Part shown: piece by piece, positions 7,963-15,961 of the stretch
Position numbering within the stretch: position 1 is the stretch's first letter
Layout of the letters: each line of letters starts with the position of its first letter
DNA from: CAMCTV01 sp964420985
Lineage (GTDB): Bacteria; Bacteroidota; Bacteroidia; Flavobacteriales_D; Sanyastnellaceae
Assembly: GCA_964420985.1 (NCBI GenBank)
Contig: CAYQUT010000039.1
Span: forward strand, 1-19,856
Direction: 5' to 3'
Length of the DNA stretch: 19,856 nt
Translations under genes and position numbers: made by a program
The notes under the pieces: model-generated
What the model was told of the DNA's origin: nothing
What the model saw: only the letters and a program-made list of their open reading frames with translations
The model's database searches: none

Positions 7963-8031
7963 TGCTGAAAGTTAGTCAATTTTTGATATTTCGATGATGT
8001 AATTTGTGATGTATTCCTTCATTTTTGCATT

Positions 8032-9450
8032 ATGAATGGGAAATGGTTTCTTTTTATTTTTAGCGTATCTTTTTTATTGTCTTGCCAGTCAAAACAAACC
8101 CTTACTGATACGGTCGCTCCAGATATTCAATGGGGCTATCTGAAATCAGCTTATTTGAGCTTACCAGTTTCTATTTCACTAGCCAAAGTAGAAAGGAGAG
8201 TGAATGATGCTATTCCCTGGCAGTTTAGAAATGCAGCTTGGCCAGATTTTGACGTTCGTGGATGTGGTGAGCCTCAAATAAAATATACGGTTTCAAGGGA
8301 TAGCATACACCTGAAACCTGAGGGAAACACGCTGTATTTTGAAATGAATTTATCTTATGGAATAGAAGGCAATTATTGTCCGCTTTGCTATGATGGTCAA
8401 TGCAAATCACCCTTATTGCCTTTTTCATGCGGCGTTCAAAAAGAGCAAGGAAGGAGGATGCATTGGATGGGAAAAATCATTTGGTCCATCGGTGCTGATT
8501 TTCAGCTGAAAACAAGATCGGAAACGCTAAAATTAAAAGCGTTGGATCCTTGTGAGTTTACTTTTCTCAAAATGGATTTTACAAAAATGGTTCAACAAGA
8601 GTTCGAAAAGGCAATCGCTGCTGCGCTGCAGTCGGGTGATCAAAAAATGAATAAAATAAACTTGCTTCAATCCTATCAGCCTACATTACAGCTATTAAAT
8701 AGTGGAATTGAATTGAATCAGAATGAATTCTTGTTGGTTCAACCACAAATGGTGAGCATGAGTCCTGTTGAATTAAAAAACAAACGAATGGTGACAAGTG
8801 TTGGCCTAGAAGCGCAGGTGAGTTGGTCCAATGGTCCAGCAAAGGGCAGCAAGTTATCTCCCAAATTTCAATATGTCAAAGAACAAAAAACTGTTCCATG
8901 GGAGTTGGAAATATCATTGACATGGGAGGCCATTCAAAGACTGTTACGTACCCAGTGGGAAGGCAAGTCTATGACTTTGAATGATTCTGGATCCAATATT
9001 TTCTTTAAAGAGATTACGGTGTATTCCAAAGATCTCGGTTCTATTCAATTGGAGGGAGTAGTGGATATCTTGACGGAAAAGGCCAAGCGTAAAAATGTAA
9101 GATTTAACTTGACTGCTCGACCAGTCCTAGATAAGCAAGGTCAAAATTTGATTTTACAAGATGTCGAGTTTGATTTGGGTTTCAAAAATAAAATTCTTGA
9201 GTTAGGAATAGGGTGGGAGTTGATGCAGAAGCGGTGGAAAGAAGAAAACTACAATCAAATTGGATTACAGAAAATGTTGTCATCAGTTGTTTTAGAAGTC
9301 AATAAAAAGGTGTCGGCAATTAAAACCGAACAGTTGGGAATTATTGGCGCTTTTCATCAAGCTTTGATAAAAAGGCTCAATTTGCATGAAGAGGGAATAG
9401 AAATGACATTGGCCCTTTCGGGCCAATGGGAGCTTTTGATAAATCCTTAA
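8032..9450 (+). CDS. DUF4403 family lipoprotein
   Basis: A 472-residue protein with a lipoprotein signal peptide: hydrophobic residues 5-16 and lipobox FLLSC with Cys18 as the lipidated residue. The early segment YLSLPVSISLAKVERRVN (41-58) and the closing LSGQWELLIN match the DUF4403 family, which is widespread in Bacteroidota and has no established function. A run of cysteines is notable: Cys78, then Cys116, 119, 124 and 133 (CPLC...GQC...SCG), and Cys174. In an exported protein these probably form disulfides, or less likely a metal site. The start ATG is the first codon that retains the whole signal peptide. There is no Lys-Asp/Glu-rich surface export signal after the Cys, so a periplasm-facing location is the default. 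It is transcribed alone, and its stop is only 9 nt from the stop of the convergent acyl-CoA dehydrogenase gene. Confidence 0.85.
   Translation: MNGKWFLFIFSVSFLLSCQSKQTLTDTVAPDIQWGYLKSAYLSLPVSISLAKVERRVNDAIPWQFRNAAWPDFDVRGCGEPQIKYTVSRDSIHLKPEGNTLYFEMNLSYGIEGNYCPLCYDGQCKSPLLPFSCGVQKEQGRRMHWMGKIIWSIGADFQLKTRSETLKLKALDPCEFTFLKMDFTKMVQQEFEKAIAAALQSGDQKMNKINLLQSYQPTLQLLNSGIELNQNEFLLVQPQMVSMSPVELKNKRMVTSVGLEAQVSWSNGPAKGSKLSPKFQYVKEQKTVPWELEISLTWEAIQRLLRTQWEGKSMTLNDSGSNIFFKEITVYSKDLGSIQLEGVVDILTEKAKRKNVRFNLTARPVLDKQGQNLILQDVEFDLGFKNKILELGIGWELMQKRWKEENYNQIGLQKMLSSVVLEVNKKVSAIKTEQLGIIGAFHQALIKRLNLHEEGIEMTLALSGQWELLINP
9409..9426. other. Perfect hairpin inside the 3' end of the DUF4403 gene
   Basis: TTGGCCC (9409-9415) and GGGCCAA (9420-9426) form a 7-bp perfect stem with a four-base TTTC loop, ending 24 nt before the stop codon. 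No direct U-tract follows; only a TTTT at 9435-9438 lies nearby. It may be a weak terminator or mRNA-end hairpin in a convergent gene pair that has no other terminator. It also encodes ordinary residues of the family's C-terminus, so it may be coincidence. Confidence 0.35.
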
Positions 9451-9459
9451 ATTAAAAGT

Positions 9460-10599
9460 TTACTTCAGTAATTCTCGGCTGATAACCAATTTCTGAATTT
9501 CTGATGTACCTTCTCCAATGGTGCAAAGTTTGGAGTCTCGATAGAATTTTTCTACAGGAAAATCTTTGGTGTAGCCATATCCTCCAAAAATTTGGACTGC
9601 CTCTGTAGCTACTCGAACGCTCACTTCTGAGGCATAATACTTAGCCATCGCTCCGAGTGTGGTGACTTTTTGTTTGGTGTTTTTTAAATGGCAAGATTCT
9701 AATAACAACATTTCTGCAGCTTCTATTTCTGTTGCCATATCTGCCAATTTAAAAGCTATGGCTTGGAATTGAGCAATGGGTTGACCAAATTGTTCACGCT
9801 CTTTGGCATACTTGACAGCAGCCTCCATGGCTCCTTTAGCGATGCCCAATGCGAGTGAACCTATGGAGATGCGACCTCCGTCCAATATCTTCATGGCTTG
9901 AACAAACCCATCTCCGATTTGTCCGCAAATTTGACTTTCATGCACGCGGCAGTTGTCAAAAATAAGTTCTGCGGTTTCTGATGCCCGCATTCCTAATTTG
10001 TTTTCTTTTTTTCCACCTGAAAAACCTGGTGTACCCCTTTCAATAATAAAGGCGGTGATGCCGTGAGAGTCCAAAAGCTCTCCAGTTCTGACCAAAACCA
10101 CTGCCACATCGCCTGTAATGCCATGGGTAATCCAATTTTTGGTTCCGTTGATTACCCAATACTCTCCATCTTTTACCGCTGTGCATTTCATGCGCATGGC
10201 ATCACTTCCTGTATTGGCCTCTGTTAAACCCCATGCTCCAATCCATTCGCCTGAAGCCAACTTGGGTAGGTACTTCTGTTTTTGTTCTTCAGAACCAAAT
10301 TCTAGAATATGGTTGGTGCAAAGTGAATTGTGGGCGGCCATGCTCAGTCCAATGGACCCGCATACTTTGGCAATCTCCTCGATGGCGGTTTTGTATTCAA
10401 AATAGCCCAATCCCGCGCCACCGTATTGCTCTGGAACAAGCATTCCCATCAGTCCAAGTTCTCCCATTTTCTCAAACAAAGGTCTTGGGAAGGTTTGACT
10501 TTCGTCCCATTCCATTACGTGTGGACGAATTTCCTTTTCTGCAAAATCATGCACCATCTGTGCAATCATTTGCTCATTTTCTGAGCGATTAAAATTCAT
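9460..10599 (-). CDS. Acyl-CoA dehydrogenase (short/branched-chain type)
   Basis: A 379-residue flavoprotein that introduces the alpha-beta double bond into acyl-CoA and passes electrons to electron-transfer flavoprotein. Signature 1 is GLTEANTGSDA (124-134) and signature 2 is QIFGGYGYTKDFPVEKFYRD (336-355). The catalytic base is very probably Glu363 in IGEGTSEIQ, the position used by short- and medium-chain enzymes (as opposed to isovaleryl-CoA dehydrogenase). FAD-contacting WITHG is at 156-160. Length is typical and no key residue is missing. Chain-length preference cannot be read with confidence; butyryl-CoA-like is most likely. The gene lies 35 nt downstream of apt on the same strand without a terminator between, so co-transcription is possible although the functions are unrelated. 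Confidence 0.95.
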   Translation of the reverse strand: MNFNRSENEQMIAQMVHDFAEKEIRPHVMEWDESQTFPRPLFEKMGELGLMGMLVPEQYGGAGLGYFEYKTAIEEIAKVCGSIGLSMAAHNSLCTNHILEFGSEEQKQKYLPKLASGEWIGAWGLTEANTGSDAMRMKCTAVKDGEYWVINGTKNWITHGITGDVAVVLVRTGELLDSHGITAFIIERGTPGFSGGKKENKLGMRASETAELIFDNCRVHESQICGQIGDGFVQAMKILDGGRISIGSLALGIAKGAMEAAVKYAKEREQFGQPIAQFQAIAFKLADMATEIEAAEMLLLESCHLKNTKQKVTTLGAMAKYYASEVSVRVATEAVQIFGGYGYTKDFPVEKFYRDSKLCTIGEGTSEIQKLVISRELLK

Positions 10600-10634
10600 G
10601 TTGTAGAAAATTTATCATTGAAATTTTCATTTCA

Positions 10635-11165
10635 TTAAAGTTGTGCAAATGTATGCAGAGGAACCCCATACAAGTTTAAATTTTCTTTACCATTGAGAAA
10701 GGCAAGCTCCATTAAAAAACCCATACCCACAAGGATGCCTCCAGATTTTTGAACCAATTGCGCTGCAGCGTTGGCCGTTCCGCCAGTGGCCAATAGGTCA
10801 TCATGGATATATACCCGTTGGCCAGGCTGAATATCTCCTATTTGTATCTCCATTTCGGCCGTTCCGTACTCCAAGTCATATGATACACGATGTGTGGGAC
10901 GTGGCAACTTACCTCTTTTTCGGATCATTACAAATGGAATATCCAAGGATATCGCAATGGCAAATCCCAAAGGAAAACCACGACTCTCTAGTCCAATAAT
11001 AACGTCAACTTCAAGGGGCTTAATGATGGAGACGGCATGGGCAATGAGTGCTTTGCTTAATTCGGGATTGGCAAAGATGGGTGTAACGTCTTTGAATATT
11101 ATTCCTGGCTTTGGAAAATCAGGTACGTCAATAATGGTTTTTTTTATCTCCTCTTGTAAATTCAT
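10635..11165 (-). CDS. apt: Adenine phosphoribosyltransferase
   Basis: A 176-residue enzyme that joins adenine and PRPP to give AMP in purine salvage. It opens with the usual IIDVPDFPKPGIIFKDVTP (11-29). It holds ESRGF (60-64), the flexible-loop RKRGKLP (82-88), and the PRPP-binding VYIHDDLLATGGTA (118-131) with the acidic pair Asp122-Asp123. Length matches bacterial Apt. The ATG overlaps the TGA of the upstream helix-hairpin-helix gene by four bases (ATGA), a classic arrangement for translational coupling. No attenuator or riboswitch is visible. Confidence 0.96.
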   Translation of the reverse strand: MNLQEEIKKTIIDVPDFPKPGIIFKDVTPIFANPELSKALIAHAVSIIKPLEVDVIIGLESRGFPLGFAIAISLDIPFVMIRKRGKLPRPTHRVSYDLEYGTAEMEIQIGDIQPGQRVYIHDDLLATGGTANAAAQLVQKSGGILVGMGFLMELAFLNGKENLNLYGVPLHTFAQL

Positions 11166-11809
11166 GGTCCTAAACTATCCACCGCAAGATAGGGGATAAT
11201 TTTATTCCACATGGAGTCAGGAATGGCCTTGGCATTTTTTAGTTCATTTGTGTTTTTGTAGTTACCATGAGATTCTCTGTAAAGGACAATTCTTTTGGCC
11301 TGTGTCCAACTTAAATAAGGGTGCTTTGCTAACGTTTCCATATCAGCTTGATTGATTGGAATTTTTTTTACTCGCCCATTGCATTGCCATTTCCCATGTA
11401 ATTTTTCCCATGTCTCCTCTTTGAGGTATTTGATTTCAAGCAGTTGTGTCAGGGAGGTGTATCCGCCCAGTGCTTCTCGAAATGAAACGATTTGTTGCGC
11501 AAGAAATCCACCAATCATGGGTAATTTTTCAAATTGTACACTATCCGCTTGATTGATTTCTAGGACAACGGGCTTGGTGGTGATTTTGAGTGTCGAGTCA
11601 TACAAATAAGCTTGTAGAATCTGGGTGGATTTTCTATCCGTAGTATCCACCAATTGAAAGGATTGCCAATGCGGCGTTTGCATGGGATAATATTTGGGAA
11701 TGATCCATATCCGAATGCAAAGTTGAACAATAAAAAAGAAGCAAAGCAAGGAGATGGCTTGTCGTTCCGCTCTGCTAAAGTAAAGCCAAAATGTCGGTTG
11801 TGTTTTCAT
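11162..11809 (-). CDS. Membrane-anchored helix-hairpin-helix protein (ComEA-like domains)
   Basis: A 215-residue protein. One transmembrane segment (AISLLCFFFIVQLCIRIWII, 18-37) near the N-terminus is followed by a linker and two HhH repeats. The first begins EINQADSVQFEKLPMIGG (84-101) and runs to FREALGGY; the second begins PINQADMETLAKHPYLSW (151-168) and runs to YRESHGNY. This matches ComEA-type helix-hairpin-helix domains, which bind DNA non-specifically, though in Bacteroidota such proteins are often just annotated as HhH proteins. I chose the ATG at 11809 over the TTG at 11827 because it precedes a natural cytosolic leader and the membrane helix. A role in DNA uptake is possible, but no other competence gene is in view. 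The stop overlaps the apt start by four bases. Confidence 0.85.
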   Translation of the reverse strand: MKTQPTFWLYFSRAERQAISLLCFFFIVQLCIRIWIIPKYYPMQTPHWQSFQLVDTTDRKSTQILQAYLYDSTLKITTKPVVLEINQADSVQFEKLPMIGGFLAQQIVSFREALGGYTSLTQLLEIKYLKEETWEKLHGKWQCNGRVKKIPINQADMETLAKHPYLSWTQAKRIVLYRESHGNYKNTNELKNAKAIPDSMWNKIIPYLAVDSLGP

Positions 11810-11930
11810 ACAACAAAGGAACACCAACCGCCTAATCGCTTTTATTCATGCATAACCAATGCTTGATTTACGCTAAGGTTATTCCTGATAATAGGGGCTG
11901 TTCTAATGAATTTTACGCATAATTAATATG
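11810..11930. other. Short intergenic stretch without recognised features
   Basis: With the adjoining terminator this is the longest non-coding stretch of the window. It lies between the HhH gene start and the RNase Y terminator and should hold the promoter of the HhH-apt-acyl-CoA dehydrogenase unit. I found no clean TAnnTTTG element, no RNA gene and no repeat in it. Confidence 0.5.
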
Positions 11931-11953
11931 AAAAAGGCCCCACAAGGGGGCCT
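11931..11953 (-). terminator. Intrinsic terminator of the RNase Y transcript
   Basis: AGGCCCC (11935-11941) and GGGGCCT (11947-11953) form a 7-bp stem with a five-base loop. Read on the minus strand the hairpin is followed by five Ts (complement of 11931-11935). It lies 25 nt beyond the rny stop codon. The plus-strand side has no T-run, so it acts in one direction. Confidence 0.88.
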
Positions 11954-11978
11954 ATATTTAAACATAATGAGTAATATT

Positions 11979-13517
11979 TTAGCGTGCTACACCTACAGCT
12001 CGCTTCTCTCTGATGACAGTAACCCGAACCTGTCCAGGATAGGTCATCTCAGTTTCAATTCTGTTGGCAAGACTCAATGCCAGCGCATCACTTTGGTCAT
12101 CGGAGACTTTATCAGCTTCAACCATTACACGCAATTCTCGTCCAGCTTGAATGGCAAAACTTTTACTCACCCCAGGATATTCCATGGCCATATTTTCCAA
12201 TTCGCGCAAGCGCTGAATATACGCCTCAACCACCTCTCTTCTGGCTCCAGGTCTAGCTCCTGAAATGGCATCACATACTTGGATAATGGGAGACAACATG
12301 AATTTCATTTCCACTTCATCATGGTGAGCTCCGATGGCATTGCATACATCTGGTTTTTCACCATATTTTTCTGCCAATTTCATCCCCAAGATAGCATGCG
12401 GCAATTCACTTTCATCATCGGGAACCTTTCCAATGTCATGAAGCAGACCCGCACGTTTAGCTGTTTTTGGATTTAATCCCAATTCGCTGGCCATGGTGGC
12501 GCATAAGTTGGCAACTTCCCTGGAGTGTTGTAGCAAATTCTGACCATATGAAGAACGATACTTCATGCGACCTACCATTCTGGTTAACTCACTATGAAGC
12601 CCATGAATACCTAGGTCGATGCACGTGCGTTTACCCACCTCCATGATTTCATCTTCGATGTTCTTTTTGACCTTGGCTACCACTTCTTCAACACGCGCTG
12701 GATGAATACGTCCATCTGTAACCAATTGATGCAAAGACAAACGAGCAATTTCTCTTCTAACGGGATCGAAGCAAGAAAGTACAATGGCCTCAGGGGTATC
12801 GTCCACAATAATCTCAACACCTGTAGCCGCTTCTAATGCGCGGATGTTTCTTCCTTCACGACCGATAATTCTTCCTTTCACCTCATCATTCTCAATGTTG
12901 AAAACAGATACGCTATTTTCAACCGCATGCTCCACGGCGGTGCGCTGAATGGTTTGGATAACAATTTTCTTAGCGTCTTGGTTGGCCTTCAATTTGGCCT
13001 CATCTATAATGGCTTGAATTTGTCCGGCAGCAGCATTGCGTGCATCCTCTTTTAATTGTTCCATTAAGGTGTTTTTGGCTTGATCTGCAGTCATTTTGCT
13101 CAGATCTTCCAGTAAAGTGACTGCTTTCTGATTGTTTTTATCCAATTCAGATTGCTTCTTTTGTGTCAGCTCCAATTGCTTGTTCAATTGATCACGCTGT
13201 GCCTCAATTTCTTTGTCTTTTTTCTTTTGTTGCTCAGTCTGCTGCGCAAGCTCTTTTTCTCTGTTTCTGATTCTGTCCTCTGATTGTTTTACTTTGTTGT
13301 TGCGCTCATGAACTTCTTTTTCATGCTGGGATTTCAACTCTAAAAATCGCTCCTTTGCTTGAAGGATTTTTTTCTCTTTAATCGTTTCTCCTTCTTTCAT
13401 GGCCTCGGAGATTAGGCCTTCTTTTCTGCTTTTTAGGACACTGTTGAATACGAACCAAGCCCCGGCAAAGCCGATGACTAGTCCTGCAACAATACCCACA
13501 AGAATCATTAGATCCAT
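11979..13517 (-). CDS. rny: Ribonuclease Y
   Basis: A 512-residue membrane-anchored endoribonuclease that starts mRNA decay. Residues 5-25 are a single N-terminal transmembrane helix (ILVGIVAGLVIGFAGAWFVF). Residues about 30-195 are a long Lys/Glu/Gln-rich coiled coil. A KH domain carries GRIIGREGRN (215-224). The HD domain carries HSREV (331-335), LLHDIGK (358-364, His360-Asp361 metal pair) and AHHDE (397-401). Length and domain order match the family exactly. It lies downstream of zapA on the same strand with an 82-nt gap that contains a small hairpin, and ends at its own terminator. A second in-frame ATG at residue 4 is possible, but the annotated one is reasonable. Confidence 0.97.
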   Translation of the reverse strand: MDLMILVGIVAGLVIGFAGAWFVFNSVLKSRKEGLISEAMKEGETIKEKKILQAKERFLELKSQHEKEVHERNNKVKQSEDRIRNREKELAQQTEQQKKKDKEIEAQRDQLNKQLELTQKKQSELDKNNQKAVTLLEDLSKMTADQAKNTLMEQLKEDARNAAAGQIQAIIDEAKLKANQDAKKIVIQTIQRTAVEHAVENSVSVFNIENDEVKGRIIGREGRNIRALEAATGVEIIVDDTPEAIVLSCFDPVRREIARLSLHQLVTDGRIHPARVEEVVAKVKKNIEDEIMEVGKRTCIDLGIHGLHSELTRMVGRMKYRSSYGQNLLQHSREVANLCATMASELGLNPKTAKRAGLLHDIGKVPDDESELPHAILGMKLAEKYGEKPDVCNAIGAHHDEVEMKFMLSPIIQVCDAISGARPGARREVVEAYIQRLRELENMAMEYPGVSKSFAIQAGRELRVMVEADKVSDDQSDALALSLANRIETEMTYPGQVRVTVIREKRAVGVAR

Positions 13518-13548
13518 CGTTTTATGGTTTTAGTGAATAATACATTAA

Positions 13549-13567
13549 CCTCATGCTTTTCATGAGG
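13549..13567. other. Hairpin in the gap between zapA and rny
   Basis: CCTCATG (13549-13555) and CATGAGG (13561-13567) form a 7-bp perfect stem with a five-base loop, 32 nt upstream of the RNase Y start. On the minus strand no U-tract follows, so it is not a standard terminator. It could be a leader or processing hairpin that sets rny expression apart from zapA; RNase Y and other RNases often control their own mRNA, but that is inference here. Confidence 0.45.
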
Positions 13568-13599
13568 GATTGCAGAGTTGGGCAAGAGATAAAGTAGAA

Positions 13600-13881
13600 T
13601 TACTCTACCAACAGGGAGGCTGTTAGCGCATTGAGTTTTTCCAATTGAGTGATGGTGGAGGAATCTGCTGTGACAGGGGCTTGTTGTGTTTTGGTTGCCA
13701 TTTGTAACAAAGTCATGGCCAACAAATCCTGCATGTCCTTCACTCCATATTTTTCTTGAAAAGCGTCAATATTCGATTGAATCTTGGCTTCGGCTTGTCG
13801 CAAACTAGCTTCTTCTTCCTGCTGTATGCTCAGCGGATAGTATCTTCCGGCTATTTTGACTTTGACTGAAACGGTACTCAT
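13600..13881 (-). CDS. zapA: Cell division protein ZapA
   Basis: A 93-residue cytoplasmic protein that bundles FtsZ filaments at midcell. The N-terminal half has the family pattern SVKVKIAGRYYPLSIQQEEE followed by LRQAEAKIQSNIDAFQ, and the second half is a helix with DLLAMTLLQMAT and a short coiled coil. I place the start at the ATG at 13881, two bases after the stop of the upstream coiled-coil gene, rather than the in-frame TTG at 13887. Size and pattern fit ZapA well. It follows a coiled-coil gene and precedes rny, a layout seen in other Bacteroidota. Confidence 0.9.
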   Translation of the reverse strand: MSTVSVKVKIAGRYYPLSIQQEEEASLRQAEAKIQSNIDAFQEKYGVKDMQDLLAMTLLQMATKTQQAPVTADSSTITQLEKLNALTASLLVE

Positions 13882-13883
13882 TT

Positions 13884-14180
13884 TCAAGCGTTAATTAATG
13901 CTATACACTCATCTATCTCTTTTACCAAGTCTTGAATCCTCTGCTGGGTCTGAGCTTTGAATGGTTCCAAATCTTTTTCCTGATTCAACACTGGACGATT
14001 GTTTACATGCTCTAAACTTTCTCTCAAATCATCTATTTGTACCTGAAGTTCTTTGTTGATGCTGTAAAGAGAACTCAACTCGCCCTTCTGTTTGGCAATG
14101 GTTTCTTCCAATTGCTTCTTCTGCTCACCCAATCGGCGGATGTTGGCTTCAAGTTGTACAAAAAGTGTTTCTGGATTCAT
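13884..14180 (-). CDS. Small coiled-coil protein upstream of zapA
   Basis: A 98-residue protein that is almost wholly helical, with heptad-like spacing from about residue 6 to 60 (LFVQLEANIRRLGEQKKQLE, then further Leu/Ile positions), a Pro-containing hinge near 65, and a second helix at about 72-95. No catalytic motif or signal peptide is present. Position directly before zapA and the coiled-coil character suggest a division-associated partner similar in style to ZapB, but sequence alone does not show homology. I chose the ATG at 14180; a GTG at 14186 is also in frame. The stop lies 2 nt before the zapA ATG, so the two are co-translated. Confidence 0.8.
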   Translation of the reverse strand: MNPETLFVQLEANIRRLGEQKKQLEETIAKQKGELSSLYSINKELQVQIDDLRESLEHVNNRPVLNQEKDLEPFKAQTQQRIQDLVKEIDECIALINA

Positions 14181-14202
14181 TATCACATGTTCTATCGCTC
14201 AC

Positions 14203-14210
14203 CAAATGTA
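14203..14210 (-). promoter_or_regulatory. Candidate Bacteroidota -7 promoter element for the coiled-coil/zapA/rny operon
   Basis: On the minus strand TACATTTG matches the Bacteroidota -7 consensus TAnnTTTG at all fixed positions. It lies 23 nt upstream of the ATG at 14180, giving a short 5' leader. The -33 element (TTTG-like) is not clear; only a T-rich stretch is present at roughly the right distance. Confidence 0.45.
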
Positions 14211-14278
14211 ATTCAATTCCGAAAAGGATTTTCATTCCTTTTATCAATTTCTCAACAACTTTTTCTAAATTGCCCTCG

Positions 14279-15961
14279 ATGTGCAAGAATTTCTCTTTGT
14301 TGACTTTGTCGTTATTGTTTTTGTCGGTGTTCATTTCCAAAAGAGCCGTTGGACAAAAATGGCCCGATGATTTCTCTGCACCGTTGGAAATCCCTTTGTC
14401 CCTTTCAGGTAGTTTTGGTGAATTGCGTCAAAATCACTTTCACTCGGGTTGGGATATTCAAACAGGGGAAAAAGAGGGATTAAATGTTTTATCCATTGCT
14501 GATGGTTACGTTTCTCGAATCAAGATTTCCGCTAAGGGTTACGGAAACGCCATTTATGTTACTCATCCGCAGTTTCAATTGGTTTCTGTATATGCACATC
14601 TGTCTCAACTGAAGGATGTTTTGGAACGTTTTGTTTATGACTTGCAATATGAGGATCAATCCTTTGAATTGGATCAATCTTTTGAGCCAGGTAAATTTCC
14701 AATAAGCAAAGGGGAAGTCATTGCGCTCTCCGGCAACTCCGGTTCCAGTGGTGGTCCTCATTTGCATTTTGAAATAAGAAATCAAAGGACAGAAAAGACC
14801 ATCGATCCATCTCTGTTTGGATTTAAGGTGGCTGACATCTCCCGTCCTTTAATTGAATACATGAGTTTTATACCAAAGGGAGCTTTTGACAATGTCCAGC
14901 GTTTGGATTTCCATTTTGCAGGAGAATCTTTTGGAAGGGAAGATACACTTTATGAGGTGCCAGATACTTTTGGTGTTGCACTTCAAGTAAAGGATTTTGT
15001 GTTGGATGTGAATCATCCCGCGGGCATAAAGCAGATCATTACCTTGCTTGATGGTAACATCATTTCTGAACTTTTGTTTGACTCACTTGATTTTAATCAG
15101 ACCAAGGATGTGAACGCCCATGTTTTTTACCCTGAGTGGTCAGCTCAGAGGGCTAATGTTCATCGTTGTTATAAACTTCCAAATGCACCCCAGTATCCAT
15201 TTATTTATTTGGAAAAAGATGGTTGGGTTCATATCAAAGATACCATGGTGCACGCCATAACTTGTCTGGCCCAAGATTTTAGCGGTAATGCAACTTGCGT
15301 GTATGCTTTTATTAAAAAACAAAAGTCAATGCAAATTCCTTCTCCCGTTCAAGATGTCATTGATTGGAAATCGGGAGGTATGGTAAGGGCAGATGACTGG
15401 AATTTGGTCATACCCCAAAAAGCGCTTTATGAAGATGCACCCATTAATCTGCAGTATAGAATGAAGAGAAGAGTGGAGAATGGGCAAATCAAATGGGACA
15501 GTTTGTTGTTTTCCATTACGCCACCTAATGCATTTGCTCAAAAGATTTATTTGTCAAATGATTCCAAATTTTGGCAAGATTTACCGGATAGTGTCAAATT
15601 GAAAATGGGATTGGTCAAAATTGAGGATGAAGGGTCATGGTTCGGTTGGAGCAAAGAGCACAATGGATTTGGTATTGGGAAATCAGGTCAGTATCTTTTG
15701 GTTGAAGATTCCCAAGCACCGATGATAGCTGATATCAATCGAAACAAGGGAGTGCTTACAGTAATTGACCTTTGGAGTGGAATCAAAAGATACAAGGCCA
15801 TGACAAAGGATAAGGTTTGGATTTTGATGCGCTATGATCAAAAAAATAATCTGTTGTATTGGGATACAACAAAAACAAATGCTTTGAAGGTGGATGAATT
15901 GTTTATTGAGCTGGAAGATTTAGCGGGAAATAAAACGGTGATTCCGATTTCAATCAAATAA
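14279..15961 (+). CDS. Secreted M23 family metallopeptidase
   Basis: A 560-residue protein with a signal peptide (residues 1-25: hydrophobic LLTLSLLFLSVF, likely cut after AVGQ). An M23/LytM peptidase domain spans about 40-190. Its zinc and catalytic residues are all present: His55 and Asp59 in HFHSGWD, His107 in YAHL, and His161/His163 in PHLHFEIR. Such enzymes cut peptide cross-bridges of peptidoglycan, or other Gly-containing peptides. The 350-residue C-terminal part is beta-rich with no family I recognise; long M23 proteins of this build are common in Bacteroidota. The frame stays open upstream to 14165, but the ATG at 14279 is the one that begins directly with a signal peptide. The 98-nt gap to the divergent coiled-coil gene is then non-coding. 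The 3' end overlaps the convergent ACMSD gene by 8 nt. Confidence 0.92.
   Translation: MCKNFSLLTLSLLFLSVFISKRAVGQKWPDDFSAPLEIPLSLSGSFGELRQNHFHSGWDIQTGEKEGLNVLSIADGYVSRIKISAKGYGNAIYVTHPQFQLVSVYAHLSQLKDVLERFVYDLQYEDQSFELDQSFEPGKFPISKGEVIALSGNSGSSGGPHLHFEIRNQRTEKTIDPSLFGFKVADISRPLIEYMSFIPKGAFDNVQRLDFHFAGESFGREDTLYEVPDTFGVALQVKDFVLDVNHPAGIKQIITLLDGNIISELLFDSLDFNQTKDVNAHVFYPEWSAQRANVHRCYKLPNAPQYPFIYLEKDGWVHIKDTMVHAITCLAQDFSGNATCVYAFIKKQKSMQIPSPVQDVIDWKSGGMVRADDWNLVIPQKALYEDAPINLQYRMKRRVENGQIKWDSLLFSITPPNAFAQKIYLSNDSKFWQDLPDSVKLKMGLVKIEDEGSWFGWSKEHNGFGIGKSGQYLLVEDSQAPMIADINRNKGVLTVIDLWSGIKRYKAMTKDKVWILMRYDQKNNLLYWDTTKTNALKVDELFIELEDLAGNKTVIPISIK

Noticed and set aside
7963..8031. Promoter elements between the divergent GH3 and DUF4403 genes
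   Set aside because: TAATTTG at 8000-8006 is one base short of the TAnnTTTG pattern, and the minus-strand TAACTTTC sits only 3 nt from the GH3 ATG. Neither is good enough to list.
11810..11827. TTG start six codons upstream of the HhH gene start
   Set aside because: An ATG follows at once and gives a normal cytosolic leader; the TTG has no ribosome binding site.
14165..14278. Upstream extension of the M23 reading frame
   Set aside because: The ATG at 14279 starts directly with a good signal peptide; the extension would bury it 38 residues inside and overlap the divergent gene.
14149..14340. Minus-strand 63-residue frame over the M23 start, with a helical-looking charged sequence
   Set aside because: It overlaps the M23 signal peptide on one side and the coiled-coil gene start on the other. 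It would need to share the promoter region, and no family is recognised. Most likely a shadow of A/T-rich codons.
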